Shown: piece after piece, positions 21,525 through 34,400 of the stretch
Numbering within the stretch: position 1 is the stretch's first letter
Layout of the letters: every line of letters starts with the position of its first letter
NCBI GenBank assembly: GCA_003117195.1
Contig: BDSI01000055.1
Location: forward strand, 496,001-560,000
DNA length: 64,000 nt
Reading direction: 5' to 3'
From: Eudorina sp. 2006-703-Eu-15
Lineage: Eukaryota > Chlorophyta > Chlorophyceae > Chlamydomonadales > Volvocaceae
Position numbers and translations under genes: made by a program
Notes under the pieces: model-generated
What the model was told of the DNA's origin: nothing
The model's input: the letters and a program-made list of their open reading frames with translations, nothing else
Databases searched by the model: none

Positions 21525-24500
21525 GGTTGCGGACTACCCTCCTCCGTCCTCCCTACTGTCAGAGCTCTGACCGGCGCCGTGATCAAGGACAAATTTTCAA
21601 CGTAGCATGCGATAAATAATTATTAAATCAAATAGTTAATGAACGAAAGCTTTGTGTGATCTTGAAAGGGGGCTGCTTAAGATCTCGTTAGGACAGTTAG
21701 AAATGGGTTCGAAGTGGGGTGCGGCTGATTGCTTGATGGATGCACATGTTAAATACACATATTGAAAATTACTCAGAACCTATCCCAAAAGAGCAGGCCC
21801 AAGGGTGGCCCTGACCTGCCCTGAAGGAAGCTGCATCTGATCGTACGGTCAGGCCGCGCGGCGCGCGCCTGTGTTGCGCCGCACCATGCCGATGGCAACT
21901 GAAAATTTGCGTTATAGTCGGTACATTATGTATGAATTCACGTTTAACACGCTAAATAAGGACCGTAGACACGTGCATGTTCTCTCAGCTGTCACTGCCA
22001 TCTGTGAGCGTCCATCCTGGACTATCCGGATAATGACAATACTGCCGCAACTATCGGAGCCTAACATTATAATTAAACACAAGAAAATGTGCGGGCCTGT
22101 CGACGCTGGGTGGACCGGGACGGTTTCGTCACGGACGGCCACTGCCGTCATCGCCGTCATCCACCAAGAAGGCCTGAAAGTGTCATGCTGCATACAACAA
22201 ACCTCTCGGACACGTCCTCCTAGAGCAGGGTCGTTAACATGATATAGACAAGAACAGGTCTGCCGCCCAACGAAGCCATTAACCACCCAGGAGACCTGCA
22301 GTAAAGCACATAACGGCCCTCGGTCGTGTACCCGAGTACCATCGACCCCGGTCCACCTTGAAACGTTAACATATAACGATTCGCGTACCCTCCGGTTCCA
22401 CACCAACCCGTCCACAACCCGCTGCAGACGTCTGAGGACGAGCCCCACCAGTGCATCGCCCCAACGGACAGGCGCGGTGGTGGCTCTGGCGTCGTGTACG
22501 CACTCCGTTGCAGTGCCGCGCACCGGGTCCCAGCCACCCTTGCTGCTTCATGTTGGTCGTGTCACGCATTGCCATCGTGGTATGGCGGGATGCTAACTTG
22601 AGCCTTATGATGTCATGGTGGCCCCCGTGGGGTGTATATGGCGCCTTGCCGCCGCTTCGGTCTCATGCGCCGAGATGTGACGGTTCGTCCGTGTGACAGC
22701 TGAGCCCGGTCTGGATGGGGAGGTGTAGTTGCTGTGTGTCAGAGGGTCACCCCCCGATACACCACTGCACGTACATACACACGTGTGTGCCCCGCTCTGT
22801 TTGTACGACCTATGTGCGGGTCACGAAGGACCTCCCGGTGTGAGGCCCCGCGCCGTTGGGGCTTCGGGGGTCCGCGTCCTGCAGGCTCTCACGTCCCGGG
22901 GGACTCGTCCGAAGCTCTCTGAATGATGTGAGGGGGTTGCTTGATCTTAGCCCGGGTCCTGAAGTGAGAGTCGTAACGTGTAAGACCTGGTAACTGGACT
23001 TGTTAGGAAAACGCGCCTTCCTTAATGTCGTACGGCAGGCTGATTGATTCGATCGTTTGATCGTTTGATTGGCGACCGTTTAGGTTGCCCCGCTGCTTCG
23101 TGCCTCGCACGTTGGAACAACCCAAACCCAGAGGCCCCTGACATGCCGCTGCCGTGCAGCACACAGCCACCGCCCGACGGAACGCGGCCACCACCCACCT
23201 GTACCTGCCACGCTGAGCGTTGTCGACCCACGGTGCGGTGACAAAACATTCCGCGCAGCCAATCAAAGAGCCAAAAGTCCCGCTTTGTGCCAGTAATGGC
23301 TCAAATAACCGCTATGCGACACCTTCCTCTACCCACCGACCTAACTGCCAGGGCACTGGTACCGTACCATCACGAGGTGCCTCCAAGGGGGCCTGCGAAG
23401 GACGCCGCACGACGGCACGAGCCCCAGCAACGGCACATACACACGCACCAGGAAGGGAGGGTAAGGGGGAGCAGGGGAGGGGACCGGAGGGGAGGGGTCC
23501 AGCGAGACGGGCAACAAACACCACATCGCGGCCGCAGCCTGCGCCCGTACTCCCCTGCACCTCACCTCCTGGCCCGGCCAAGGACCCCCTCCGCGCGCTG
23601 GCCTCCTGGCCTCCCAAACCAAGCGCGACCGACCGACCGACCGACCGACCGACCGACCGAGCTCTGCGGCACCCTCCGTCTTACTTTACTTCAGGAAGGC
23701 ACCATGGGCGCCGTGCCTGCCCATCACGAGTACTGCCAACCAATTTCAGAACCTGTACGTAGCCCTAAACGTGAAGCCTCTGCATCATATGCCGTGAAGT
23801 ATGTGCATGGCCTTTGACGGTATATCAAAGCCGAGTTTACGCAACGTAACCTCAACGGACTCATGGCGGATGCCGTTGGTTCGTCGTTTGTCGTTTGTCA
23901 TTTGTCGTTTGTCGTTTGTCGGCACTGAACAGCGCCTCGCGGCGACATCACAGAACAGGCGGGCGGCCCGCCAGTGGCGCTTCATGCCGGCCCATAACAA
24001 CGCTCACAAAAGCGGGTCCTACAACGACGATGCTGTACGGCGGCCGCGATGCCGTACGTAATGCCCGCCGTACACGGCGACCGGCGCCGTCCATATGAAA
24101 TGTCGTTGCAGGCTAGAAGCATGTCGTTTGCGTGATAGAAGGAGAAAAGAGCAAGACGACGCATGCGCAAGTGCCGAGGAAAGACAATCATGCATCCCAT
24201 GCGTAACCAGGTATCCCCTTGCCTGCCATCCGGCGACCGCCCCACTCTGCCCCCAGCCCCGCCACCCAGTGGTCCCCTCAACCCGTTGCCCACCTCTGCA
24301 ACAGCAGCCCGAAAGAGCGCACATACACACGCACATACACATCGGTGGGTCGAACATCAAACACACGCACATACACAGACATAGTTCCAGCTCCCCAAAC
24401 ACATCTACACACAGCTGCACCTTATCCGCCGCGATACGCCACATTGAACACCTGCCCGCTGATATATGGGATATACGGATATTATAATGCTATATTCATA

Positions 24501-25579
24501 CCATCTCGTATATGTATGTATGGCCACACGCGTGCGATCAGCCGGGCCACCGCTGCAGCTGGCCCCGACGGGCAGGCGAGAGGGAGGGCGGGCGCGAGGG
24601 CGGGCGGGCGCCCTCTCGCCCGCCCGCCCCCGGGTCCGCAATCCGCTGCGCCGCATCGCATCGGAGGGGACCCACCCACCTCGGCGCCCCCTTCGAGAGA
24701 GGTCGTCCTTGCCAGCAACGCGGGACCGAGAGGCCCAAAACGAACGCGAGGCGGCGCCGTCCGGCGCACCGCGCGCCCACCGGCCCCCCCCCCCCACACA
24801 CGCCCACACCACCAAACACGCGACCGACACGCCCACGGCAGTCTGCTGCAGGTAAGCGTCTACCTAAGCGTCTACGCTATAGCACCCGAGTCGACCCTAT
24901 GCCGCGCCAAGAGATTTATTGCGGCATCGAGATCACCATCACCACCATCAGCAGCAGCAGCAGCAACCACAGCAGCAGCAACATCAGCAGCCACAGCAGT
25001 AGCCGTTATTGACGCCATATTATCGACGCCCTTGTCGGGCTCGGAAGCCTGGTCCACATCATGCGAAGTAAGAGAGAGTGAGAGAGCGATGGTGACGCGG
25101 GGAGACGGAGCGCCGCCTCATCGATCGCCCCTCCGCTGAATGGAACGGGCGCGCTCGTGGCCCGGCGGCGAGGCCCCATCTCGTCCCAGTTGGCCCCCGC
25201 GACCAGGGCCCCCACTGCGGCCAAACCAGCAGGCACATCCCACGGGAGCCCGTGCGCACCCGGCGAGTCCCCATGGTTCCGCCCCCATGGACCGCACACG
25301 GACACGCAAGTGCACGTGCACGTGCACGTGCACGTGTGTGTGTGCATGCACAAGCCCGCCTGCATCCGCTCATTTACCACATGTACCTAGTTACCACCCC
25401 GACCTGTTGTCACCCCGCGCGATGCGGGACGACGGGGAGACGAGTGAGCACGCGGGAGGTGCCGGGAGCGAGCGCCGCGACACCCCTCCCCTCGCCTCTC
25501 CTCGCGTCACTGCTGGGGCACAGCAGAGGGGCAGCTTGCAAGCCAAGCGCAAGTTTCGAGACCACCGGCGCAGCGACCC
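21525..25579. other. intergenic region between BCS1-like copy 2 and the M1 peptidase gene
   Basis: About 4 kb holding the promoter side of BCS1-like copy 2 and the 3' flank of the M1 gene. AT-richer near 21,580-22,380, then GC-rich with short repeats: GACC tetranucleotides (about 23,630-23,660), a GTTTGTC repeat (about 23,880-23,920), CAG/CA runs (about 24,950-25,000) and GTGCAC runs (about 25,312-25,340). A 203-aa minus frame at 22523-21912 and a 61-aa Ala-rich minus frame at 25057-24872 (ending AINLLARHRVDSGAIA) are the best open frames. Neither has a recognised domain or splice support. Confidence 0.55.
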
Positions 25580-27324
25580 TTAACCGCTTGGCGGCGGCGG
25601 TAATGGTGACGGCGGTGATGGTGACGGCGGCGGCGGCGGCGGCGTCCTGGCCGCTGCGTCCGCCGCCAGGTAGTCGCAGACGGGGCGGAGGAAGTTGTTG
25701 ATCCACTGCAGGCGCGACTGAGCCCGACCCAGGACTCGCGACCTCGCACTGGCCAGGTCCCCTGCGGGACCCACACAGAAGGGCACACACAGAAGGGCAC
25801 ACACAGATATGGGTTTTGCGATGGCGATGGGTTTTGATATGGACACGGATGCAGGCGCAGCGGCGGGTGCGGCCGAGGACTCAGCTACAGAAACGAGAGA
25901 CCAAAGCCATGGCGCGGGCAAGGAGGCTAACCGATTGGGGAAAGCCCCGGTGAGGAGCCACGGCACCGCAGCAAGGGTCTGCAGGGCCGCCCCGGCTGCG
26001 GACGGCCTAGATCTATCTCTGGCCCAGATCAGAGCGCGGAGCGACCTGGAGACCTCTGGGGACCGGATATTCAGTTCGGTCCACAGTCGCACCGAATCAG
26101 CCGCGGCCGGCCGTCATCTAAAGGACGCAAAATACAAAGCCCTACCCCTACCCCTACCCCTACCCCTACCCCGGTACAGATGTGGAGGGCACCCAACGGA
26201 CGGCGGCTGCCGGAGGGCCACCGACGGCCCGAGGACCGAGGCCCGCTGCCCCGACCCGCCCCGCCCGCCCCAACCCGCCCCACGTCCCGCCACGCCCTGT
26301 CCCGACCCCGCCCGCCCCGCCCAGCCCGCCCCACGTCCCGCCGCCCTGTCCCGACCCCGCCCCGCCCCGCCCCAGCCCGCCCCACGTCCCGCCCCGCCCT
26401 GTCAAGACCCCGCCCGCCCCGCCCCAACCCGCCCCACGTCCCGCCACGCCCTGTCCCAACCCCGCCCGCCCCGCCCCAGCCCGCCCGTCCCGCCCCGCCC
26501 TGTCCCCCCGCCCGCCCCGCCCTGTCCCGACCCGCCCGCCCCGCCCAACCCGCCCCACGTCCCGCCACGCCCAGTCCCGACCCACGTCCTGCCCCGCCCC
26601 GCCCCAGCCCGCCCCACGTCCCGCCCCGCCCTGTCCCGACCCCGCCCCGCCCCGCCCCAACCCGCCCCACGTCCCGCCACGCCCAGTCCCGACCCACGTC
26701 CTGCCCCGCCCCGCCCCAGCCCGCCCCACGTCCCGCCCCGCCCTGTCCCGACCCCGCCCCGCCCCGCCCCAACCCGCCCCACGTCCCGCCCCGCCCTGTC
26801 CCGACCCCGCCCCGCCCCGCCCTGTCCCGACCCCGCCCCGCCGCGCCCCAACCCGCCCAGTCCCGACCCACGTCCCGCCCCGCCCCGCCCCAACCCCGAC
26901 CTGGTCATGTTCCGGCCCGCCCACCTGCGGCGAGGTTGTTCGCGTAGGAGACGCCCCCGTTTGCAGTCGTCGAGGTGCTGTTGTCGCACAGCAGCCCACC
27001 CAGCTGTCGCAGCTGGTCAGCGGTGGTGAGGGAGCGCCCCACGACGCCCTCCAGCAGCCGCAGCGCCGTGCGGGTGCTGCCGGGGGAACCAGCCGGCGGC
27101 GGTGTGGGAGCAGAGCAGCGCAGGAGAGCCGAGAGAGAAAGGGGGAGGGGGGAGGAGAAAGAGGGGGCGGAAGAGCGGGAGAGGGAGGGGGAATCAGAGA
27201 AGAGGCGGAGGCGCAGGGGGCTGCAGCCCGACCATGCAGGATAGGTGTAGGCGGGGAAAGGAACACGGTTGGCCCACACGGGTGAGAGGTCCCGCCAGGA
27301 CCGCATGGACGGCGGGACAGGCAG

Positions 27325-27398
<74 letters not shown>

Positions 27399-30300
27399 CG
27401 GTTATATATATATATAACATATATATAACCGGTGATCCCTTTGGGGTCCGCTGTAACGTTCATTCATTCATATATATAATACTACATATATAACAGTGGA
27501 CGCGGCTGACGGCGGCGGCTGCCGCGGTTGGCCGCCGATTGGGCCCTTAACTCCTCGCGGCGGATGCAGTCGTATAACCGAGCGGCCAACGCACACCGTT
27601 GGGACGGATGGACGGACAGACGGACAGACGGACGGGCGCCGCGCGACCACTGTACGACATAAAATGCAGATCCGGTACGTACGGCAAGAGGTCCCTGACC
27701 CCGCGCCCTCCCACCCTTTTCGACCCACCGCCTGGAGCCGGCCCCCGGCCCCGCACCCACCTGTTGCCTGAGACGCTCCTGATCAGCGACAGGACGGTGC
27801 CCGCGGTGGCGGATGTCGGGGCGGAGGAGGAGGAGGCGGCGCTGTTGGTCAGCACTGCCGACAGGACCTCGTTGGAGGCCGGTGACGATGATGGCGTGTT
27901 GCTGCTGGTGGAGGAGGAGGAGGCCGATCCGTTCCGGAAGACCTCCCGCTGGGCGCTCACCACCAGGCGGGACTGCGGGGGTGGGGAGGCGTGGGTGGGT
28001 TGGGCTGGATTGGGCCTGGTGGTGGGTTGGTGGGATGGGGTTGCTTTGTGGATTGTTTCAGGCGTGTTTGATGCATAATAGGGCCCATGCCCCCGGACTC
28101 CACCCCCCTCCACCCCGCCCCGGGCCCCCCTCCACCCCGCCCCGCCCCGTAGCCCCACCAGGATCTCAGCGACCAGGGTGCTGTCCAGCGCCCGCACCCC
28201 GTCGCCTGCGGAGGTGGTGCCTCGCAGTCCGCTCGCCGTGACGCTGATGAAGCTGCTGCTGCCACTGCTGCTACTGCTGCTGCTACTGCCACTGTTGCTA
28301 CCGCTGCTACTGCTATTGGCCAGCTGTAGCCCCGTCTGCAGCATGAGCACCAGGCGGGAGCGCAGGGCGGTGGTGCCGGCGAACGACATCGCAAACATGT
28401 AGGTGACGAGCTCCGTCGGGTCGGTGGCCGCCAGGGCCTTATCCCGGAGCACGTTGAAGGCGGCGTCTGCCGGGGGGGGGGGGGCGGTCGGGCAACGGGG
28501 AAGGGGGGTATAGGAAATTGGTAGCCAAAAACAAACTGGCGCTGCTGCCAGGGGGGATGTGAGCAATCGGTGGATATGATGGCTCGTTGCGCGCTGCCAG
28601 GGCCAAGGTCCCACGTCCGAGGGGCAGCAGCTCTGCAGCAGTGACTAACGCAGCCGGAGCAGCGTCGCCGGCAGCAGCCAAAGCCGCCGGGCCAGGCGAG
28701 GGCGGGGTGGGCCGCATCCCGCCTCCGGGGGAGAGCGATCAGCGAGCAGAGCGCCCCCGCCCCCCCCGGACTCCAGGGGGGACGCCTCCGTCCGCCATCC
28801 GGGGTGTATGTACGGTGAGTACTACGGTGCACGGTGGTGGGCAGCAGTTGCAGGGGCGCAAGGACGTGGAAACAGCGAGGGCGAGGGCGGGGGGCGGCGG
28901 CGGCACCTGCGGAGACGCCGTCGCAGCCCCCGGGGGCCCCCAGGGGCACTGCCAGCGCCGCCGGCAGCCAGTCCGGGTCCACCGCGGTCGCGTTGGCGGG
29001 GCTGGTGGGGGTGCCGAACCAGAGAGCGGACTGGCCGCACGCGAAGGCGCGGGCCCCGGGGTCCCCCCACAGCGCCGCCTCCGTCAGGATGTTGGCGCGG
29101 GCCAGGCGCAGCAGGAAGGCGTCGGCGGTGGTGTTGCCTGACCAGGCCACAACGGGCGGGGAAGGGGAATAAGTTGGAATCAGCCCAGGCTCACCCAGCC
29201 CGGTGACATGGAAGGCGCGAGATGGAGACAGGGACGGAACAGGATACGCAGCTGGACAGGGAGGCGGGCACGCGAGGGGGGCCACGCCGGGCCGGGGTGG
29301 GCAACGAGGCCGCAGGCCGAGGAGAAGCAGGGAGGCGATGTACGGGCGGGCGATGTGAGCCAAGAGACACTTCCTCTCGCGGAGGCGCTCCACGATGTAC
29401 GGACAAACATGTACGGCATATCCGGGGTAGCGAACCCGCCAAGTTGTCAAGCACAGAGGGTGATGTCCCCTGATGTGTATGTAGGTGCAACCCACCTGGT
29501 GCTCAGCCCCCCGCTAACCCCGCACCCCCGCACCCGGTGCCCGCACCCACCCACCCAGCCACCCAGCCACCCAGCCACCCAGCCACCCAGCCAGCCACCC
29601 AGCCAGCCACCCAGCCAGCCACCCAGCCACCCAGCCACCCAGCCACCCAGCCACCCAGCCACCCAGCCACCCACCCACCCTGCACGGTGTTGTTGTAGAC
29701 GGCGGCCGCGAGGGGCCCCAGGCGGCTGCTGGCCCAGCTCTGGAGGTTTGCGCCGCAGGTGGCGCTGTTGCTGCTGGTGACGGGGGCCGCAGCAGCCATC
29801 AGGGACTGAGGAAACGCGAAAAAACCGGGCCGCGGGGTCGGCGGGGTTGGCGGGGTGACGGGTCACTTCCGGTTCGTTGCGGCACACGGCAGTCATACGT
29901 ATGCCCCCTCACTGGTCACGGCCGCACCTCCCCCCCGGTTCGATCCGGGTCAGCTCGGCCCTCAGCACCCCAGCTCAGCTCTGGTGGTTTGGTGGTTGCA
30001 CGATTGCACCTCAGCTCAGTTGGTGCTCCGGAACCGGCCCACCCACCCGCCCACCTCCAGGTACTCCAGGGCCATCAACGCGGGTTGGGCCAGAGCGTAC
30101 GCGCCGGTGCCTGCGCAGGGAGGGAGGGCGGGAGGGCGGGAGGGCGGGGGGGCGGGAAGGCGGGAGGGCGGGAGATAACATAGGATTTTGGAGGGAGGGA
30201 GGGAGGGAGGCGCCAGCGGACACCCGCGGACGATCAGATCACGACAGACTAACCAGGCCATCAGACAATACGTTAGCCGCCCTCACACACGCTTCTTTTC

Positions 30301-31446
30301 CCGCCGAGGGCACTATCCGCGATAATTGCGGCACGCAGGACATTGTGACGGCCGCCACCGCTGCCACCGCAGCACACCAGCAACCGCCTCGCTCGGCAGC
30401 CGTGACCGCAGCCGCAACGGCCGCCGCAACAGCCGCAGCAACCGCCGTTAGTGAGGTCGGCGCAAGGCATCAGACGACATCCGACAAGCAAGCAAGCAAG
30501 CCAACCCCAGCCCCACCGACCACCTCTGGAGTACTTGCACAATAGCTACACAACCCGGATAGTATACCCTCACCAGGATTCACACCCCCTACCCGATCAA
30601 CCCAGATAGTATACCCTCACCAGGATTCACACCCCCTAACCGATCAACCCAGATAGTATACCCTCACCAGGATTCACACCCCCTACCCGATCAACCCAGA
30701 TAGTATACCCTCACCAGGATTCACACCCCCTACCCGATCAACCCAGATAGTATACCCTCACCAGGATTCACACCCCCTACCCGATCAACCCAGATAGTAT
30801 ACCCTCACCAGGATTCACACCCCCTACCCGATCAACCCACGTGACCCTAGCTACTGAGCAGCGCCTCCCCCACCCGTCCGCCCCTATCCAGCCCCTCCGT
30901 CGCAACCCCGGCAACCACCCACCACCCGCCACCCGCCACCCGCCACCCACCACCCACCACCCGCCACCCACCACCCGCCACCCGCCACCCACCCGTCCGG
31001 GCCAGAGGGCTGCTCAGCGCCGCATCGATGGCCGCCAGCACCACCGGCAGCGGCGTGCCGGCCGCCGCGCCGGGGACACTGCCCGGAGGCAGCAGCGCCG
31101 CGGCGCCGGCCCCACCCGAGCCGGAGCCGGAGCCGGAACCCGGGGAGGTGGAGGCGGCGGCGGCGGCGGCGGTGGCGTTGATGAGGTTGGGGATGGCTTG
31201 CAGGGAGAAGCTGACGGAAATGGCGTCCAGCAGCACGGCCTGGGCGTCCTGGATGGTGGCCCGGCGGTCCGAGTCGGAGGTGAAGGCGGCGGAGGCGGCC
31301 GAGGGGTCCTTGACTGCGGACAGCAGGCTGGCTAGGTGGGCTGCGGGGCGGGGGACAGGGCGGGGGCGGGGGACGCTGTCAGGGTACGGTGGAGGGTAAT
31401 GTACGGCACCTTGACCACGTTCCAAGTTGTGTGTGTGTGTGACAAG

Positions 31447-31477
<31 letters not shown>

Positions 31478-34400
31478 CACGGAGAACCCTGTTGTGTGTT
31501 GGTGGGCCGGCAGGGCAGGAGTGCGTGACATGCGCGGGGGCCCCAGCAGTGCCCGGAGATGTCCGTGTGCCGCACGACTGCCCCCTGACCCAGCAGCCCA
31601 TGAAACAGCGCGCGGGAGGTTCAGAGCGAGGCTCAGATCGGCTCCTTTCCTGAACAAGCAACAAGCCCTGGGTCGCCGGCGTGTGGTACCCTTCAAGAAA
31701 AAGAGCGCCTCAGGTCTCTGTCGTACCTGCGCCGGTGCTCTCCTTGCCGTACCAGCTGATGTACAGGCCGTTGAAGTCAGGCCTCCGCAGCTGCCACTTG
31801 CTCGCGGGGAGCGGGTTCAGCAGAGTGTACTGCGCGGCGGCGAGGGTAGTGGCCATGGGACGAGCCGACGGGCCCTCCCCAGAGGGGAGGGGAGGGGAAG
31901 AGCAGCAGGGGAACGGTCACACAAAACACGCGGCACGAAGGTGGCCGAGGGCCAGATGGTGGCGGCGGGAAACGACGGGAGAGGTTACATGCAGAGCGCT
32001 GAACCTGTCCGAGCCAAACCACGTCCGTACAACATGTGAAGCGAGACGCCCCTGGAGCAAATGCCGATTGCCGCTCCGTCGTACACCAGCTCCAGTAACG
32101 CGCGGCCATGTACGGCAAACCCTAAATAGACCCAACCACCCGCCGATACAGCTACCACGCGCAAGTTTTGTACACCGCATACGGTACGCGCGGCCCAGCC
32201 TTCCCTCCTCACACAAACATCGGAGGAAATCTCCAACCCCAAACACACACTGCGTCATGGTGCCACACCCAACTGAGAAGTGACACACGCGACCGACCGA
32301 CCGACCGACCGACACGCGTGCGCAGGTTTCCCAATAAAAACACACAACGCCTACCGTGGTCGAGCTGTTGGCGAGCAGTAGCAAGCTGCTGGGCCCCGCG
32401 GCCCCGGCCCCCAGCGCCGACGTCGCGAGGGGCAGCCACCAGCTGGTCACGTTGGTGCCCGACCCACCCGGGCACTGGAGGGTGACGTTGGGGGCGGTGG
32501 CGGTGGCGGTGGCGGTGGCGGTGGCCCAATCCGTGCCTGGGCTCAGGTGTGGTGGCGGGGGGGACGAGGGGGTCGGGAGAGACGTGGGCGCGACCAGGCA
32601 GACCGGTAAACCAATACACGGCAGGGGCGGGGCGGGGGAGCGGCCGGGAATCCTGAAAAGCTGCTGCTGTAATCCTGAAAAGCTACTGCTGTAATCCTGA
32701 AAAGCTAGTGCTGCAATCCTGAAAAGCTAGTGCTGCAATCCTGGAAAGCAAGCGCTGCAAAAGGTATGTCTTGTCATGCCATGCTCATAGGGGCGCGGTC
32801 GAGGAGGCGCGGCCGCAGGGGATGAGAGAAAAGCCGAGGAGCGGCTCGACTCCCTCCTCCGCGCATCGCAGCGCGCGCCGCCTCCACCGCGCGGATACTA
32901 CCAAGGTGCTGTGCGCCGTGCGCGGTCAAAAAAATATGGGGGGGAGGGAGGACCCTGCGGGAGGAGGGCGCTCGAGTTGTACGGAAGGCTCCGAAACCTA
33001 CCGCACATGCCGTCGGCAGGCCACAGCCCCCAGCCACACAGCCGCTGCTGTGAGACCGACAGAGAGGTGGTCTGCGGGGCCGCTGGCGGCGGCGGCGGCG
33101 GCGGAGGCGACGGTGGCGGCGGAGGCGACGGTGGCGGCGGAGGCGATGGTGGCGGAGGAGGCGGGAGCACCGCCACCGCAGGCGCGAGGGGCGGTGGTGG
33201 CGGCGGCGGCGTCGTTGCCGTCGACGGGGCTGACGGCGGTGGCGGCGATGGCGGCAGCGGTGATAGCGCTGCCGCTGGTGGGGGAGGCGTCAGCGGCGCG
33301 GGGTTGGTATCTAGGAGTCGGCGGTTGGAGGTTGTAGCTTCGGTTGCAGTTTCGGTTGCGGTCTCCAGGAAGCGCAGTCGGCGACCGCTGGTGTCCGCGG
33401 GAACGGCCGGCGGCGGTGATGGCGGCGGCGGCGGCGGCGGCAGCGCGGGCGGCGGCGGCGGCGGCAACGCGGGCGGCGGCGGCGAGGGCGAGGCTTCTGC
33501 CGGTGGAGGAGGCGAAAGGAGATCTGACGCGGTTGGCGGCGGTGGAGGGGACAGAGGTTCCGGAGCCGGCGGCGGGGGCGAGCCTGCGGTGTGGCCACAC
33601 AAGCACACATACGCACCGGAGCTCAACAGAGCACACAGGGCACTGAGGGCACCCATGTAACTAACAAACTAACTGAACCGACAACCGCCTCTGTACATAC
33701 TCGAACATAGCACGCAGGGCACGGGAGGCACCCATGCACGCGCGCGAGCATCGAGCGCGGCGAAAGCAGGGCGGGGCGATTTGAAGCAGGAAACGCAACT
33801 GATCATCCACGATGAATCCCACACTTCCGAAACAGCACCGTGAAACGGCCCCTAGGAGCTGCCCCAGGGTGGGGACGTCAGGGCCGCGGCAGCGAGAGGC
33901 TCCATAAAGAACCCTGGGGCCATGCGACGTGACGGACGGCAGGGAGGGCGCCCTTCGGTGCGGGTCGTGCCAAGGCACCTGCCTCGCATTCACGACTGCC
34001 TGCCGCTTCTGCTGGTGCTGGTGCTTCCAACGAGAGCGGCTGCGGGGCCGGCGCTGCAGTCCCTCACCTCCCGGCGCCGGTTGGTTGGGCGGCGGGGTGG
34101 GTGACGGCGGCGGCGGCGGTGGCGGAACAGGCGGGGACGGCGGCGGCGGTGGCGGTGGCAACGACGGCGGCAAAGAGGCCGGCGGCGGCGGCGGGGCCGA
34201 TGGTGGCGACGGCGGGACCGGCGGCGTCGACGGCGGCGCCGGCGCCGGCGACGGCGGCGGCGGTGCCGGCGGCGTCGCGTCGTCCGCCGCCACCACGGCC
34301 ACACCCGCCGTTGAAAACCAGCTGCTCAGACCCGCCGCGATTGCCGTACGGTCGCCGAGCGGCGCAGCGGTGCCGTTCCCCCCTCCCGCAACCGCGCTGG

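Noticed and set aside
26071..27398. Several open frames of 190-410 codons on both strands over 26,070-27,400 (Gly/Arg- or Pro/Ala-rich)
   Set aside because: They are translations of the GC minisatellite and (TA)n tract inside the last introns of the M1 gene; the M1 exons at 27076-26925 and 25761-25580 explain the coding signal.
29936..29957. GGTTCGATCC stretch resembling a tRNA T-arm
   Set aside because: The arm does not form a 5-bp stem with a 7-nt loop, and no acceptor, D or anticodon arm can be placed upstream.
32911..33660. Gly-rich plus-strand frame of 249 codons
   Set aside because: It is the complement of the Pro-rich M1 exon 33583-33002, whose phase and splice sites fit the peptidase gene.
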